Part shown: piece by piece, positions 56,840 through 64,000 of the stretch
Layout: each line of letters opens with the position of its first letter
Position numbering within the stretch: position 1 is the stretch's first letter
Assembly (NCBI RefSeq): GCF_000969835.1
Contig: NZ_KQ033912.1
Coordinates: 716,620-780,619 of the forward strand
DNA length: 64,000 nt
Source of the DNA: Parabacteroides goldsteinii DSM 19448 = WAL 12034
Lineage (GTDB): Bacteria > Bacteroidota > Bacteroidia > Bacteroidales > Tannerellaceae
Direction of reading: 5' to 3'
Notes under the pieces: generated by a model
The model's input: only the letters and a program-made list of their open reading frames with translations
What the model was told of the DNA's origin: nothing
Databases searched by the model: none
Made by a program: the position numbers and the translations under genes

Positions 56840-57199
56840 TCAATCGTCCTTGCGGGTAGAAAGATACTCCATCACCCCATTCACGAGCGTACCCAACGCC
56901 AGTGGTTCCACTTTGCCTTCAGGACAGACCTTCATGACGGTATCGAGCGAACGGAGGAAAGGCTTCACTTCATGGCAGTCGTTAACCGTCCATTTGCGGC
57001 TCTCGATCAGGGGAGCGATCTGGGCGACAAACTCTTCCAGGGAACAGTGGAACGTAATGGTTTCGCCTACCACCATATCCTCCTCCCAGACGGCATGTTC
57101 CAACATCCGGCCCAGGGTGTTGCTTAGTTTCATCACTTCGTGCAATTTCTTTTCCAGCTGCACGCATTCATTTCTCAAATCCAGTACTGCTCCATTCAA
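56840..57199 (-). CDS. Coiled-coil protein upstream of the VirE-like gene, start uncertain
   Basis: A protein of about 119 residues: an N-terminal coiled coil (LRNECVQLEKKLHEVMKLSN), a middle strand-rich part (VVGETITFHCSLEEFVAQI) and ending STRKDD. The only start in frame is a TTG at 57199. An ATG at 57225 is out of frame by one: it is followed by eight A (57215-57222); a ninth A would give MKKKLNAALLNGAVLDL, a natural start. Slippage on the A tract or a TTG start are both possible. No family recognised; the position suggests a partner of the VirE-like ATPase. Confidence 0.6.
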   Translation of the reverse strand: MNGAVLDLRNECVQLEKKLHEVMKLSNTLGRMLEHAVWEEDMVVGETITFHCSLEEFVAQIAPLIESRKWTVNDCHEVKPFLRSLDTVMKVCPEGKVEPLALGTLVNGVMEYLSTRKDD

Positions 57200-57214
57200 C
57201 AGGGCGGCGTTCAG

Positions 57215-57222
57215 TTTTTTTT
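57215..57222. repeat. A8 tract at the start of the coiled-coil gene
   Basis: Eight A on the coding strand directly after ATG 57225. RNA polymerase slippage on runs of this length is known in AT-rich bacteria, and one extra A links the ATG to the open frame. Confidence 0.6.
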
Positions 57223-57294
57223 CATATGAATTTAATTTATAATAAAAGAATCTCTAATGATTCAGAGGTTTGAATGTTCAGTCATTATCAGTTT

Positions 57295-57354
57295 TGAGCT
57301 ATCTAATTATCGACCGGTTGTAACTGCCTCCCCTCTTGAGAGGGGGAAGGGGGT
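57295..57354 (+). repeat. Left 60-bp inverted repeat flanking the IS110 element
   Basis: This 60-bp segment matches the reverse complement of 58982-59041 at 54 of 60 positions. It starts GAGCTATCT and includes GGTTGTAACTG and the hairpin word CTCCCCTCTTGAGAGGGG. Confidence 0.9.
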
Positions 57355-57407
57355 GTGTTATATTCCAGCCTATACAACCTCCATAATCAGAGTTACTTAA
57401 CTATTGT

Positions 57408-57570
57408 AGGTTCATTTGCCGTTTGCTTCAGCTGACGGTTTACAAGTTGTTTCTCTCTTTTGGCTTCAGCCACATTTCTCTTAGATAGAAAACTGTAAGA
57501 AATGGGACTAAAGTCCAATGAAATAGACCCTTTACTAATCCGTCAGCTGAAGCAGACGGCAAATAAACCT
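57408..57570. repeat. 31-bp inverted repeat element upstream of the transposase
   Basis: The arm 57408-57438 matches the reverse complement of 57540-57570 at 29 of 31 positions (core TTTGCCGTnTGCTTCAGCTG). Between the arms lie TGGCTTCAGCCA (57460-57471) and GGGACTAAAGTCC (57504-57516), themselves palindromic. It looks like a short non-coding palindromic repeat of the Bacteroidota type. Confidence 0.85.
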
Positions 57571-57648
57571 GTAACAAGGCTTGTTTTATTGACTGGCTTT
57601 AACACATTTACATTTGCAGTATTAAATATCCTAATAAAAATATAAGTG

Positions 57649-57656
57649 TATATTTG
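57649..57656 (+). promoter_or_regulatory. -7 box of the bridge RNA candidate
   Basis: TATATTTG, a perfect TAnnTTTG match, with transcription expected to begin at about 57660, exactly at the first hairpin. No -33 TTG at the ideal distance. Confidence 0.55.
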
Positions 57657-57659
57657 AAA

Positions 57660-57800
57660 AGAAGAGTTGCAGTGAACTAACTTTGACACTAGTCTTAAAT
57701 GACTATGGGCTGAATCAGACTGCAACTCTCTTAATTGGAGAACCTAGCCAGTTAGAATTGTAGGCTCACGACCTAATAAATGTATTAGCTGTTTCTCCTT
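57660..57800 (+). ncRNA. Probable bridge RNA of the IS110-family element
   Basis: Two large-loop hairpins lie in the 170 bp before the transposase. The first has an 11-bp perfect stem, AGAGTTGCAGT (57663-57673) with ACTGCAACTCT (57719-57729), around a 45-nt internal loop. The second has GGAGAA (57737-57742) with TTCTCC (57793-57798), and an inner CTAATA/TATTAG hairpin (57773-57788). Two stem-loops with big internal loops upstream of the recombinase is the layout of IS621-type bridge RNAs, whose loops pair with target and donor DNA. Confidence 0.65.
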
Positions 57801-57827
57801 CATGTTTAATACTGTAAATACAAAGTT

Positions 57828-58823
57828 ATGAATTATTCTCATTTTGTAGGTCTTGATGTAGGGAAAAAAACTTTCGATGCATCCTTAATGTCTGCGGACG
57901 AAAAAGAGTTGTCTCACAAGTCTTTTGATAACACTTCAGAAGGGATCCAATCTTTATTAGATTGGATAGCAGGTTATCATCTCTCTTTATCCAAACTCTT
58001 GTTCTGTGCTGAAAACATGGGAAGTTATGTCACAGAGTTATCTGTTTCCAGTGCCTCTATGGGTTTTTCCCTAGCTTTGGTTTGCCCGTTGACCATCAAG
58101 AAGTCCATAGGCTTGCAACGAGGCAAAAATGACCGCATTGACGCTAAAAGAATAGCGAACTATGCGGTATTACACTATCGAAAACTAGAGTTATACAAAT
58201 TGCCTGACAAAGACTTGGTGAGACTGCGGGGATGGATTATTATACGTGACAATTTGGTCAAGCAAAAAGTATCAAGCATAAAGTTATTGGAAACATTCTC
58301 CCAGATGGCCAAGTTGGCTGATGTGACAGACTCCATTTCTTTTTTGGAAGAGCAGCTCAAGTCGATAAAAGAAAAGATCCTGCAGGTGGAAGAGGCTATG
58401 GAGCAACTAATAGCCGCTAGTTGTTCTCTTTGCACAAACTACTTGTTATTAAGAAGTATAAAAGGTGTAGGGATAATCAATGCCATTGTATTACTGTGTG
58501 TTACTAACAATTTTCAAAGATTTGACAACCCAAGGAAGTTTGCTTGTTATTGCGGGGTTGCTCCCTTTGAACATACTTCAGGTATTTCCATACGGGGAAA
58601 AACGCAGACTTCTCCATTGGCTAACAAAGAAGTAAAAGTGTACCTTACCCGGGCAGCTATTACTGCCATCTCTTGGGATCCGCAGATGAAAGCATATTAT
58701 AAAAGGAAAATAGCGGAGGGGAAACATAAAGCATCTGTAATCAATGCTGTAAGAGCCAAAATCATAGCAAGGTCTTTTGCTGTGATACGAAGACAGACTC
58801 CATTTGTAACATTAGTCGTATAA
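57828..58823 (+). mobile_element. IS110-family transposase
   Basis: A 331-residue DEDD recombinase. RuvC-like domain: D10 (VGLDVGKKTF), E62 (FCAENMG), D102 and D105 (NDRIDAKRIA). C-terminal Tnp domain: LLRSIKGVGIINAIVLL, FACYCGVAPFEHTSGISIRG with the expected catalytic Ser251, and ARSFAVIRR. Positions agree with the IS621 catalytic set. The protein is complete, so the element may be active. IS110 elements have no long terminal repeats of their own; the 60-bp repeats outside belong to the surrounding DNA or a composite. Confidence 0.95.
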
Positions 58824-58903
58824 TAAAAAGGCCCTTAATTTCGAAAACATCTTAGATTTAGGAAGTAGCTATACACTTCTGAAGAGTAATTATGTCTATA
58901 TAC

Positions 58904-58947
58904 GAACTTACCCAAGGATACGTTAATGTTCGTAAACTTGGGTAAGA
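58904..58947 (+). other. Imperfect hairpin after the transposase, probable right part of the IS
   Basis: GAACTTACCCAAGG pairs with CTTGGGTAAG across a short spacer holding CGTTAATGTTCGT. It probably lies in the non-coding right end of the IS. Exact IS ends cannot be set without an empty site. Confidence 0.5.
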
Positions 58948-58981
58948 TTTTATAGATATTGTTTGGAGAGGACTTAGAATT

Positions 58982-59041
58982 CACCCCCTACCCCCTCTCA
59001 AGAGGGGAGCCAGTTACAACCAGTCAATAAACAGATAGCTC
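58982..59041 (-). repeat. Right 60-bp inverted repeat flanking the IS110 element
   Basis: Reverse-complement partner of 57295-57354 with six mismatches. It contains CCCCTCTCAAGAGGGG, a self-complementary word. Confidence 0.9.
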
Positions 59042-59058
59042 AATCATTTCTAAATACG

Positions 59059-59097
59059 AAACCCCGGAAAGACGAATCCCCCGGGGTTTGTTTTGTC
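59059..59097. terminator. Terminator-like hairpin right of the IS region
   Basis: AAACCCCGG (59059-59067) pairs with CCGGGGTTT (59081-59089), followed by GTTTTG on the plus strand. It would stop transcription leaving the IS region. Confidence 0.6.
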
Positions 59098-59469
59098 TGC
59101 CTTCGCTTTTCACAAAGATAGGACAGAAGAACTTTATTTTATTACTTTAGTATTTAATAATTACCGCTTGTTCGCCCTTCACGGGTTAATTGGAGTCCGA
59201 TGACGCCGCACGGCAAGACTTTGATATTTTGATTATAGATAATTACCTATTCGGTGGTTGTTTACGGCGACAAATACAAGACCTGTACAGGTAGTATAGA
59301 TTCGCCTGAAATGAATATTGTTGAATTAGTACCGGACGATATGCACTCGCACGGCAGGAGTATTCTCGATAGAACAGAAAACCTTTTATTCATAACCAAT
59401 AATTTAATATTAATACATAGTGTTACCAAAATCCCGTCTACACCCGTTATTTCAAGCCGGAGAAAACAG

Positions 59470-59674
59470 AATGACTAGAAAAAACGTTCCTTTTTTTTAG
59501 TCATTATTTTGTGCCTTCATTCACTTCATAAGTAAAAGCTGAGATTTCGTACTAACTTTGCTATTGCGTTGATAAGAAAGAATATAGAAACGCAAAATAT
59601 AGGCGCAAAACGTTTGTCTATTAAAATAGAATATTTAATTTTGCTGGCGAGAAAAAAGGAACGTTTTTTCTCGC
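59470..59674. other. Two hairpins with complementary loops
   Basis: Hairpin 1: AATGACTA (59470-59477) and AAAAAA pair with TTTTTT and TAGTCATT (59498-59505), loop CGTTCC (59485-59490). Hairpin 2: GCGAGAAAAAA (59647-59657) pairs with TTTTTTCTCGC (59664-59674), loop GGAACG. The loops are exact complements; together with the A/T runs this makes an 18-bp inverted repeat. Confidence 0.7.
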
Positions 59675-59979
59675 CACACGTTTTTAACCTAAAACTCCAT
59701 TATATTCAATGCATAAGAGCACATTTTAATCCTATTTTTCATTCAATCGTCAACAACTTCTCCCTTATTATGTACAGGCATGTACATTAACTTATTATTA
59801 TCCTGGCCCCCAAAAAGCCGGGAAAAACCGGAAACCATCATTTTTTGCAGCAATTTACCCCGTCTATATCCTGTCCGGAAGAATGCAACCCGCCGGACAA
59901 TTTATCTCCGCCCGCTACCAAAATGTTCCATGAAATTGTTTTTAACTACCCGTTGAAAGCATAAATGAAGATTTGCTTG

Positions 59980-59987
59980 TATCTTTG
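59980..59987 (+). promoter_or_regulatory. -7 box of glnN
   Basis: TATCTTTG matches TAnnTTTG, 28 bp upstream of the glnN ATG at 60016. Confidence 0.65.
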
Positions 59988-60015
59988 CAGCCGGTAAAAC
60001 ATTAAAATAATCCAT

Positions 60016-62205
60016 ATGTCAATCTCACGCTTTAATGCAGTGGAGAAAGCTTCCAACCGTAAGGCCGTAGAAGCCGTCACTCCCAAACAGAAAGTATCCG
60101 AGTACTATGGCGAGAACGTATTTAACCGCAAGGCTATGCAAAAGTATCTCTCCAAGGAAACGTACAAAGCCCTGACCCACGCCATTGATAACGGAACACC
60201 TATCGACCGCGAAATAGCCAACCATGTGGCAGCCGGTATGCGTATGTGGGCACTGGAAAAAGGAGTTACCCATTATACACACTGGTTCCAGCCCCTGACC
60301 GACGGGACAGCCGAAAAACACGACGCTTTTGTCGAACACGACGGTAACGGCGGTATGATTGAAGAATTTAGCGGCAAACTGCTCGCACAGCAGGAACCGG
60401 ATGCGTCCAGCTTCCCCAACGGCGGACTGCGCAACACGTTCGAAGCCCGCGGTTATTCTGCCTGGGACCCCTCCTCCCCCGCATTTATTGTAGACGACAC
60501 CCTCTGTATCCCGACAGTCTTCATCGCCTATACCGGCGAGGCTCTCGACTACAAAACACCGCTGATACGTTCTGTCGAAGCACTCAACAAAGCGGCGAAA
60601 GAGGTTTGCAACTATTTCAATGAAGATGTTCACAAAGTAATCACATACCTGGGTTGGGAACAGGAATATTTCCTAGTGGACGAAGAGCTTTACTCCGCCC
60701 GTCCGGACCTCTCACTGACGGAACGCACGTTGCTGGGACACGAAAGTGCCAAGAACCAGCAGCTCGACGACCATTATTTCGGCGCCATCCCTTCACGTGT
60801 ACAGGAGTTCATGAAAGACCTGGAAGTGGAATGTTACAAGCTGGGCATCCCGGTGAAAACCCGTCATAACGAGGTGGCCCCGAACCAGTTCGAGCTGGCG
60901 CCCATCTACGAAGAATGCAACCTGGCCAACGACCATAACCAGTTGTTGATGTCGGTCATGAAACGTGTTTCACGCCGCCACAACTTCCGCGTGCTGCTTC
61001 ACGAAAAACCGTTCATGGGTGTGAACGGCTCGGGTAAACATTGCAACTGGTCGATGGGAACCGATACGGGCATCAACCTGTTCTCGCCGGGCAAGGACCG
61101 CGAAGACAACCTGCGTTTCATCACGTTCGTGGTCAATACGCTGATGGCCGTCTATAAATTCAACGGGCTGCTGAAAGCCAGTATCGCTTCGGCAACCAAC
61201 GCCCACCGCTTGGGGGCCAACGAAGCGCCTCCCGCCATTATCTCTTCCTTCCTGGGTACACAAATCAGCGAGGTACTGGATAAATTCGAAAACAGTTCGA
61301 TTGAAGATGCCATCGAGGTGGACGACAAGAAACGCCTGAGCCTCGGCTTCGGGCAGATTCCCGAACTGCTGCTGGACAATACGGACCGCAACCGCACGTC
61401 GCCGTTCGCTTTCACCGGCAACCGTTTCGAGTTCCGTGCTCCGGGTTCGTCCGTCAACTGCGGTTCGGCCATGCTGGCTGTCAATTCTGCCGTAGCCTAT
61501 CAGTTACAGCAGTTCAAGAAGGACGTGGAAGCGCTCCAGGCAGCAGGCAAGAGCAAGGAAGTGGCTATCTTCGAAACATTGAAGGCTTATATCAAAGAAT
61601 CCAAACCCATCCGTTTCGACGGCAACGGTTACTGCGACGAATGGAAGGCGGAAGCTGCCCGCCGCGGCCTGGATTGCGAAAACAGCGTTCCATTGCAATA
61701 CGACGCTTACCTGAAGCCGGAAGTAATCCGCATGTTCAGGGAAACAGGCGTATTGAGCGAAAAGGAGCTGGAAGCCCGCAACGAAGTGAAATGGGAAATC
61801 TATATCAAGAAAGTACAAATCGAAGCCCGCGTCCTGGGAGATTTGTCCATGAACCATATCATCCCGGTCGTATTGCATTACCAGTCTTTGCTGTTGAGCA
61901 ATATCACCAAGCTGAAGGAAACGTTCAGCCCGGAAGAATATGAGGAACTGTCTGCCGAACCGCGCCGCCTAGTACGCAAAATATCCAAGCACGTAAATGC
62001 CGTAACACGCATGACGGACGAGATGATCGAGGCCCGCAAGAAGGCGAACGTCATCACCGATTACCGCAGCAAGGCGATCGCCTATCATGACACGGTCGTT
62101 CCGTTCCTGGATGAAATACGCGAACATATCGACGAACTGGAACTGATGGTGGACAACCAGATGTGGCCGTTGCCGAAATACCGCGAACTGCTGTTTATCC
62201 GGTAA
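60016..62205 (+). CDS. glnN: Glutamine synthetase type III
   Basis: It forms glutamine from glutamate, ammonia and ATP. The 729-residue length is that of GSIII, the large type found in Bacteroidota and cyanobacteria. Blocks seen: LGWEQEYFLVDEEL, KTRHNEVAPNQFELAPIYEE, HEKPFMGVNGSGKHCNWSMG, ANEAPPAIISSFLG and NRTSPFAFTGNRFEFRAPGSS. The C-terminal helical extension with NQMWPLPKYRELLF is complete. Monocistronic, with its own promoter. Confidence 0.97.
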   Translation: MSISRFNAVEKASNRKAVEAVTPKQKVSEYYGENVFNRKAMQKYLSKETYKALTHAIDNGTPIDREIANHVAAGMRMWALEKGVTHYTHWFQPLTDGTAEKHDAFVEHDGNGGMIEEFSGKLLAQQEPDASSFPNGGLRNTFEARGYSAWDPSSPAFIVDDTLCIPTVFIAYTGEALDYKTPLIRSVEALNKAAKEVCNYFNEDVHKVITYLGWEQEYFLVDEELYSARPDLSLTERTLLGHESAKNQQLDDHYFGAIPSRVQEFMKDLEVECYKLGIPVKTRHNEVAPNQFELAPIYEECNLANDHNQLLMSVMKRVSRRHNFRVLLHEKPFMGVNGSGKHCNWSMGTDTGINLFSPGKDREDNLRFITFVVNTLMAVYKFNGLLKASIASATNAHRLGANEAPPAIISSFLGTQISEVLDKFENSSIEDAIEVDDKKRLSLGFGQIPELLLDNTDRNRTSPFAFTGNRFEFRAPGSSVNCGSAMLAVNSAVAYQLQQFKKDVEALQAAGKSKEVAIFETLKAYIKESKPIRFDGNGYCDEWKAEAARRGLDCENSVPLQYDAYLKPEVIRMFRETGVLSEKELEARNEVKWEIYIKKVQIEARVLGDLSMNHIIPVVLHYQSLLLSNITKLKETFSPEEYEELSAEPRRLVRKISKHVNAVTRMTDEMIEARKKANVITDYRSKAIAYHDTVVPFLDEIREHIDELELMVDNQMWPLPKYRELLFIR

Positions 62206-62267
62206 AAAGTAACAGAATCCAAAATAGGAGGTGCATCAAAAGTTTATTTTGCTACACCTCCCTTTTT

Positions 62268-63272
62268 TTACATTGACCTGTTAAAATTAGTAAGTGCTTG
62301 ATAAAATGCCTCAATATTCTCAGCCGGAATATGGGGCGGGACATCACAACCTGTCGACAAAACGAAATTCTTCCATGCTTTGGTCTGCTGTAACAGATTC
62401 ATAGTCGCGGTATATACTTCTTCTGACGAGGACTGTTTAAAAAGACCGACCGGGTCCAGATTCCCCATCACCAGACGGTCTTCCGGACAGTTGGCAAGGG
62501 CATCCTGCATATCGATCTTATTGCCGAAATGAAGTGCAGCCGCTCCCGACTGAACCATAGCCTCCGTACAATGGCCTGCATTTCCGCAGTTATGCAGGAT
62601 TACGATAAAATGTTCGTCCTGCACGGCCTCCACTACCTGGCGGACATAGGTCGTCGAATAAAGCAGCGAATCCTCATTTGAAATCAGCCCGGCAGCCGGT
62701 TCCGCCATAATCACGCCATGAACGCCTGTCTCCTTAATCGCACGGCAGTAATCGATCAGGAAACGAGTACATTTCTCCAACAGGACAGTGATGTTCTCCG
62801 GCTCCACATACAGGGCAATCATCAGTTCGGACAAACCGAACAAACGTCCTGCCAGTGAAAACGGACCGATACAGCCGGCAAAAACAGGCTTGTCCTTTAC
62901 ACGTTCCGCCGTCAGACGGTTCGCTTTCAGATACTCGGGGACACGTGCGGTATCCAGAGACGGTATCTGTAAATTATCAATCGACTCCTTATCGGATACC
63001 AGCGGTTCCGTTACGCTGGGCACTTCGTCTTCGGGGAAGACCACCTTTGCACCGAAAGCCTCCGCCTCTACCGTCAGGTCCATAATCACGGTCGGGGCGG
63101 CCGAAGGATACTGCTCATTCAACCGGCAGATAGCGTCTGCATGCACCATACCACTGGTGACTGCGTCTCTCACTGTTTTTCCACAGAGTTCAATGCCCGG
63201 ATGGGTCATGATAGGGATAGCCCTACGTTCTTTTTGCCTGATTGTCTCTTGCAACCATTCTTGTATTTCCAT
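62268..63272 (-). CDS. Uroporphyrinogen-decarboxylase-fold corrinoid methyltransferase (MtaA/CmuA-like)
   Basis: A 334-residue UroD-fold protein. The zinc-type motif is HNCGN (about 225) with STGCDVPPHIPAENI near the C-terminus; these match cobalamin:substrate methyltransferases better than heme-synthetic HemE. CIGPFSLAGRLFG and GVIMAEPAAGLIS are family blocks. It overlaps the upstream MetH-activation-like gene by one base (TAATG) and continues a cluster with a probable corrinoid protein. Methyl donor unknown. Confidence 0.88.
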   Translation of the reverse strand: MEIQEWLQETIRQKERRAIPIMTHPGIELCGKTVRDAVTSGMVHADAICRLNEQYPSAAPTVIMDLTVEAEAFGAKVVFPEDEVPSVTEPLVSDKESIDNLQIPSLDTARVPEYLKANRLTAERVKDKPVFAGCIGPFSLAGRLFGLSELMIALYVEPENITVLLEKCTRFLIDYCRAIKETGVHGVIMAEPAAGLISNEDSLLYSTTYVRQVVEAVQDEHFIVILHNCGNAGHCTEAMVQSGAAALHFGNKIDMQDALANCPEDRLVMGNLDPVGLFKQSSSEEVYTATMNLLQQTKAWKNFVLSTGCDVPPHIPAENIEAFYQALTNFNRSM

Positions 63273-63949
63273 TATTTCTTCTTTCTTTTTCGTTTATAAC
63301 AGGTTTCCAGTTCACAATACTGGCAACCGTATTTTTTCTCATCTACCTCCGGACCGATGCCGATTATTCCGCTAATCGACTTGATAGGAGTCATCAGGCA
63401 GACATCAGACAGGCTGATGCCGCAAGGGGCGCCTCCCATCAGCCGGAACAACGTTTTCTGTCCGGTGAGGTGCCAACCGCAATAACCGGGGCTCAGGCGG
63501 TTCGTATGCCGTTCGCCTCCCAGTTCTTTTTCAAGCAGGCGTTCCATCCGGTCGCCGGCTTTCTCGGCAATGCAGGTCCCGATAATATCGGCAATGAAGC
63601 ATTTCAGGATATCTCCCTCCGCTTTCAGGCTGTCCTGGTATTCCTGAAAAGCCATCCCGGCCGTGGCAGCAAACAGGGCGAACCGTTCGGAGCCTTTCAG
63701 TAGGGAAGCGATTGTCCCCCCTACGAGAAAGGGTTCTCCGCCATCCAGGGTAACATATCCGTCATCCACCGTTCCGTCGAACAGGCCGAAAGTACAACGG
63801 GGAACAGTCAGGGAAGAAACCTCCTTCAGCATGGAAAGGGCCAGTGCCTCCACAGGTTCTTCCGGGGCTGTGTTGCCGTATCCCATCTCGGCAAACAGGT
63901 CGTTTGCCGTCAGGGACAACGTGCTAAAATCCAAACTACAATCAAACAT
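63272..63949 (-). CDS. Methionine-synthase activation-domain-like protein
   Basis: A 225-residue protein like the reactivation domain of MetH: LFAATAGMAFQEYQDSL, then RLSPGYCGWHLTGQKTLF (cf. RxSPGYxxxP of MetH) and LMTPIKSISGIIGIG. A C-terminal CQYCELETCYKRKRKK (three Cys) is typical of the stand-alone version next to corrinoid methyltransferases. It probably helps re-reduce the corrinoid cofactor with SAM. It begins 4 bp after the stop of the upstream gene. Confidence 0.88.
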   Translation of the reverse strand: MFDCSLDFSTLSLTANDLFAEMGYGNTAPEEPVEALALSMLKEVSSLTVPRCTFGLFDGTVDDGYVTLDGGEPFLVGGTIASLLKGSERFALFAATAGMAFQEYQDSLKAEGDILKCFIADIIGTCIAEKAGDRMERLLEKELGGERHTNRLSPGYCGWHLTGQKTLFRLMGGAPCGISLSDVCLMTPIKSISGIIGIGPEVDEKKYGCQYCELETCYKRKRKKK

Positions 63950-63953
63950 ACAA

Positions 63954-64000
63954 TTAAGCGGATAACAATGATTTTGCCAGCGTCACGGCGGCATTCGCAT
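63954..64000 (-). CDS. C-terminus of a probable corrinoid (B12-binding) protein, cut by the window edge
   Basis: The last 15 codons before the stop at 63954-63956 read ANAAVTLAKSLLSA. An Ala-rich ending with AVxLAK is usual for the cobalamin-binding proteins that partner UroD-fold methyltransferases. The identity rests on context only. Confidence 0.45.
   Translation of the reverse strand, partial: ANAAVTLAKSLLSA

Larger units (their letters stand above)
59098..60015. other. 900-bp gene-free region upstream of glnN
   Basis: No convincing protein frame: two plus-strand frames (59254-59478 and 59569-59790) look like chance translation. It contains the hairpins at 59470-59505 and 59647-59674, a -7 box TAACTTTG at 59553-59560, a GTCCGG/CCGGAC hairpin near 59870, and the glnN -7 box at 59980-59987. 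A small RNA or long regulated leader is possible. Confidence 0.5.

Noticed and set aside
57828..58823. Serine or tyrosine recombinase
   Set aside because: The DEDD residues and Tnp C-terminal motif assign it to IS110; no tyrosine recombinase box is present.
59254..59790. Two short plus-strand frames between the IS110 region and glnN
   Set aside because: No family resemblance, no good start context, and the second crosses a stable hairpin.

Overview
The window looks like chromosomal DNA of a gut Bacteroidales bacterium, most likely Parabacteroides. The evidence is two SusC/SusD outer-membrane pairs, Bacteroidota-type promoters (-7 box TAnnTTTG) in front of many genes, a type III glutamine synthetase, a membrane pyrophosphatase, a DUF6383-like C-terminal domain that I associate with Parabacteroides, and the Bacteroidales module VirE-like / DUF4248 / HU-like / 'smalltalk'. 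The genus is inference; no rRNA gene is present to confirm it.

Layout. 0.1-5.4 kb: a SusC/SusD pair on the minus strand, with a 1.4 kb gene-poor leader holding two copies of an AGTTCT palindrome and a 22-bp-period repeat array. 6.9-10.8 kb: housekeeping genes on the plus strand (RluA-like pseudouridine synthase, DsbD-like reductase, MazG). 10.9-12.6 kb: an ECF sigma factor / membrane protein / Spy-like operon, with tRNA-Leu(CAG) just upstream. 12.7-22.8 kb: a polysaccharide utilisation locus (AraC regulator, GH92 mannosidase, SusC, SusD, LamG lipoprotein) whose susC is frameshifted at an 11-base C tract. 22.9-29.8 kb: a 1520-residue surface protein and groES-groEL. 30.2-39.1 kb: GH30 glucosidase, hisS, two small membrane proteins, a YugP-like protease, fur-purA, and a DPP III-like peptidase with an AlkD-like protein. 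39.2-44.9 kb: mnmA, a YafQ-type toxin-antitoxin pair, a DUF2141 protein with an outer-membrane receptor, and a membrane protein overlapping a winged-helix regulator. 45.0-52.3 kb: prs, GH13 amylase, patatin phospholipase, membrane pyrophosphatase and a beta-propeller lipoprotein. 52.3-57.3 kb: a 447-bp palindromic element and the VirE-like / DUF4248 / HU-like / GH73 / smalltalk module. 57.3-59.1 kb: an IS110-family transposase with a probable bridge RNA, flanked by 60-bp inverted repeats. 60.0-64.0 kb: glnN and the end of a corrinoid methyltransferase cluster.

The strongest unexplained signal is four intergenic arrays, each with a different self-complementary box repeated at exactly 22-bp steps: CCCCA/TGGGG near 6.1 kb, GCATGC near 30.1 kb, and TGCSGCA near 40.9 and 54.4 kb. 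The spacing is constant while the box and filler change, which looks like a phased array class and not a sequence-conserved repeat family. Other main leads are the C11 tract in susC, the promoter-preceded bridge-RNA candidate of the IS110 element, the VirE-like module with its 26-bp perfect inverted repeat, and a pair of hairpins with complementary loops upstream of glnN.
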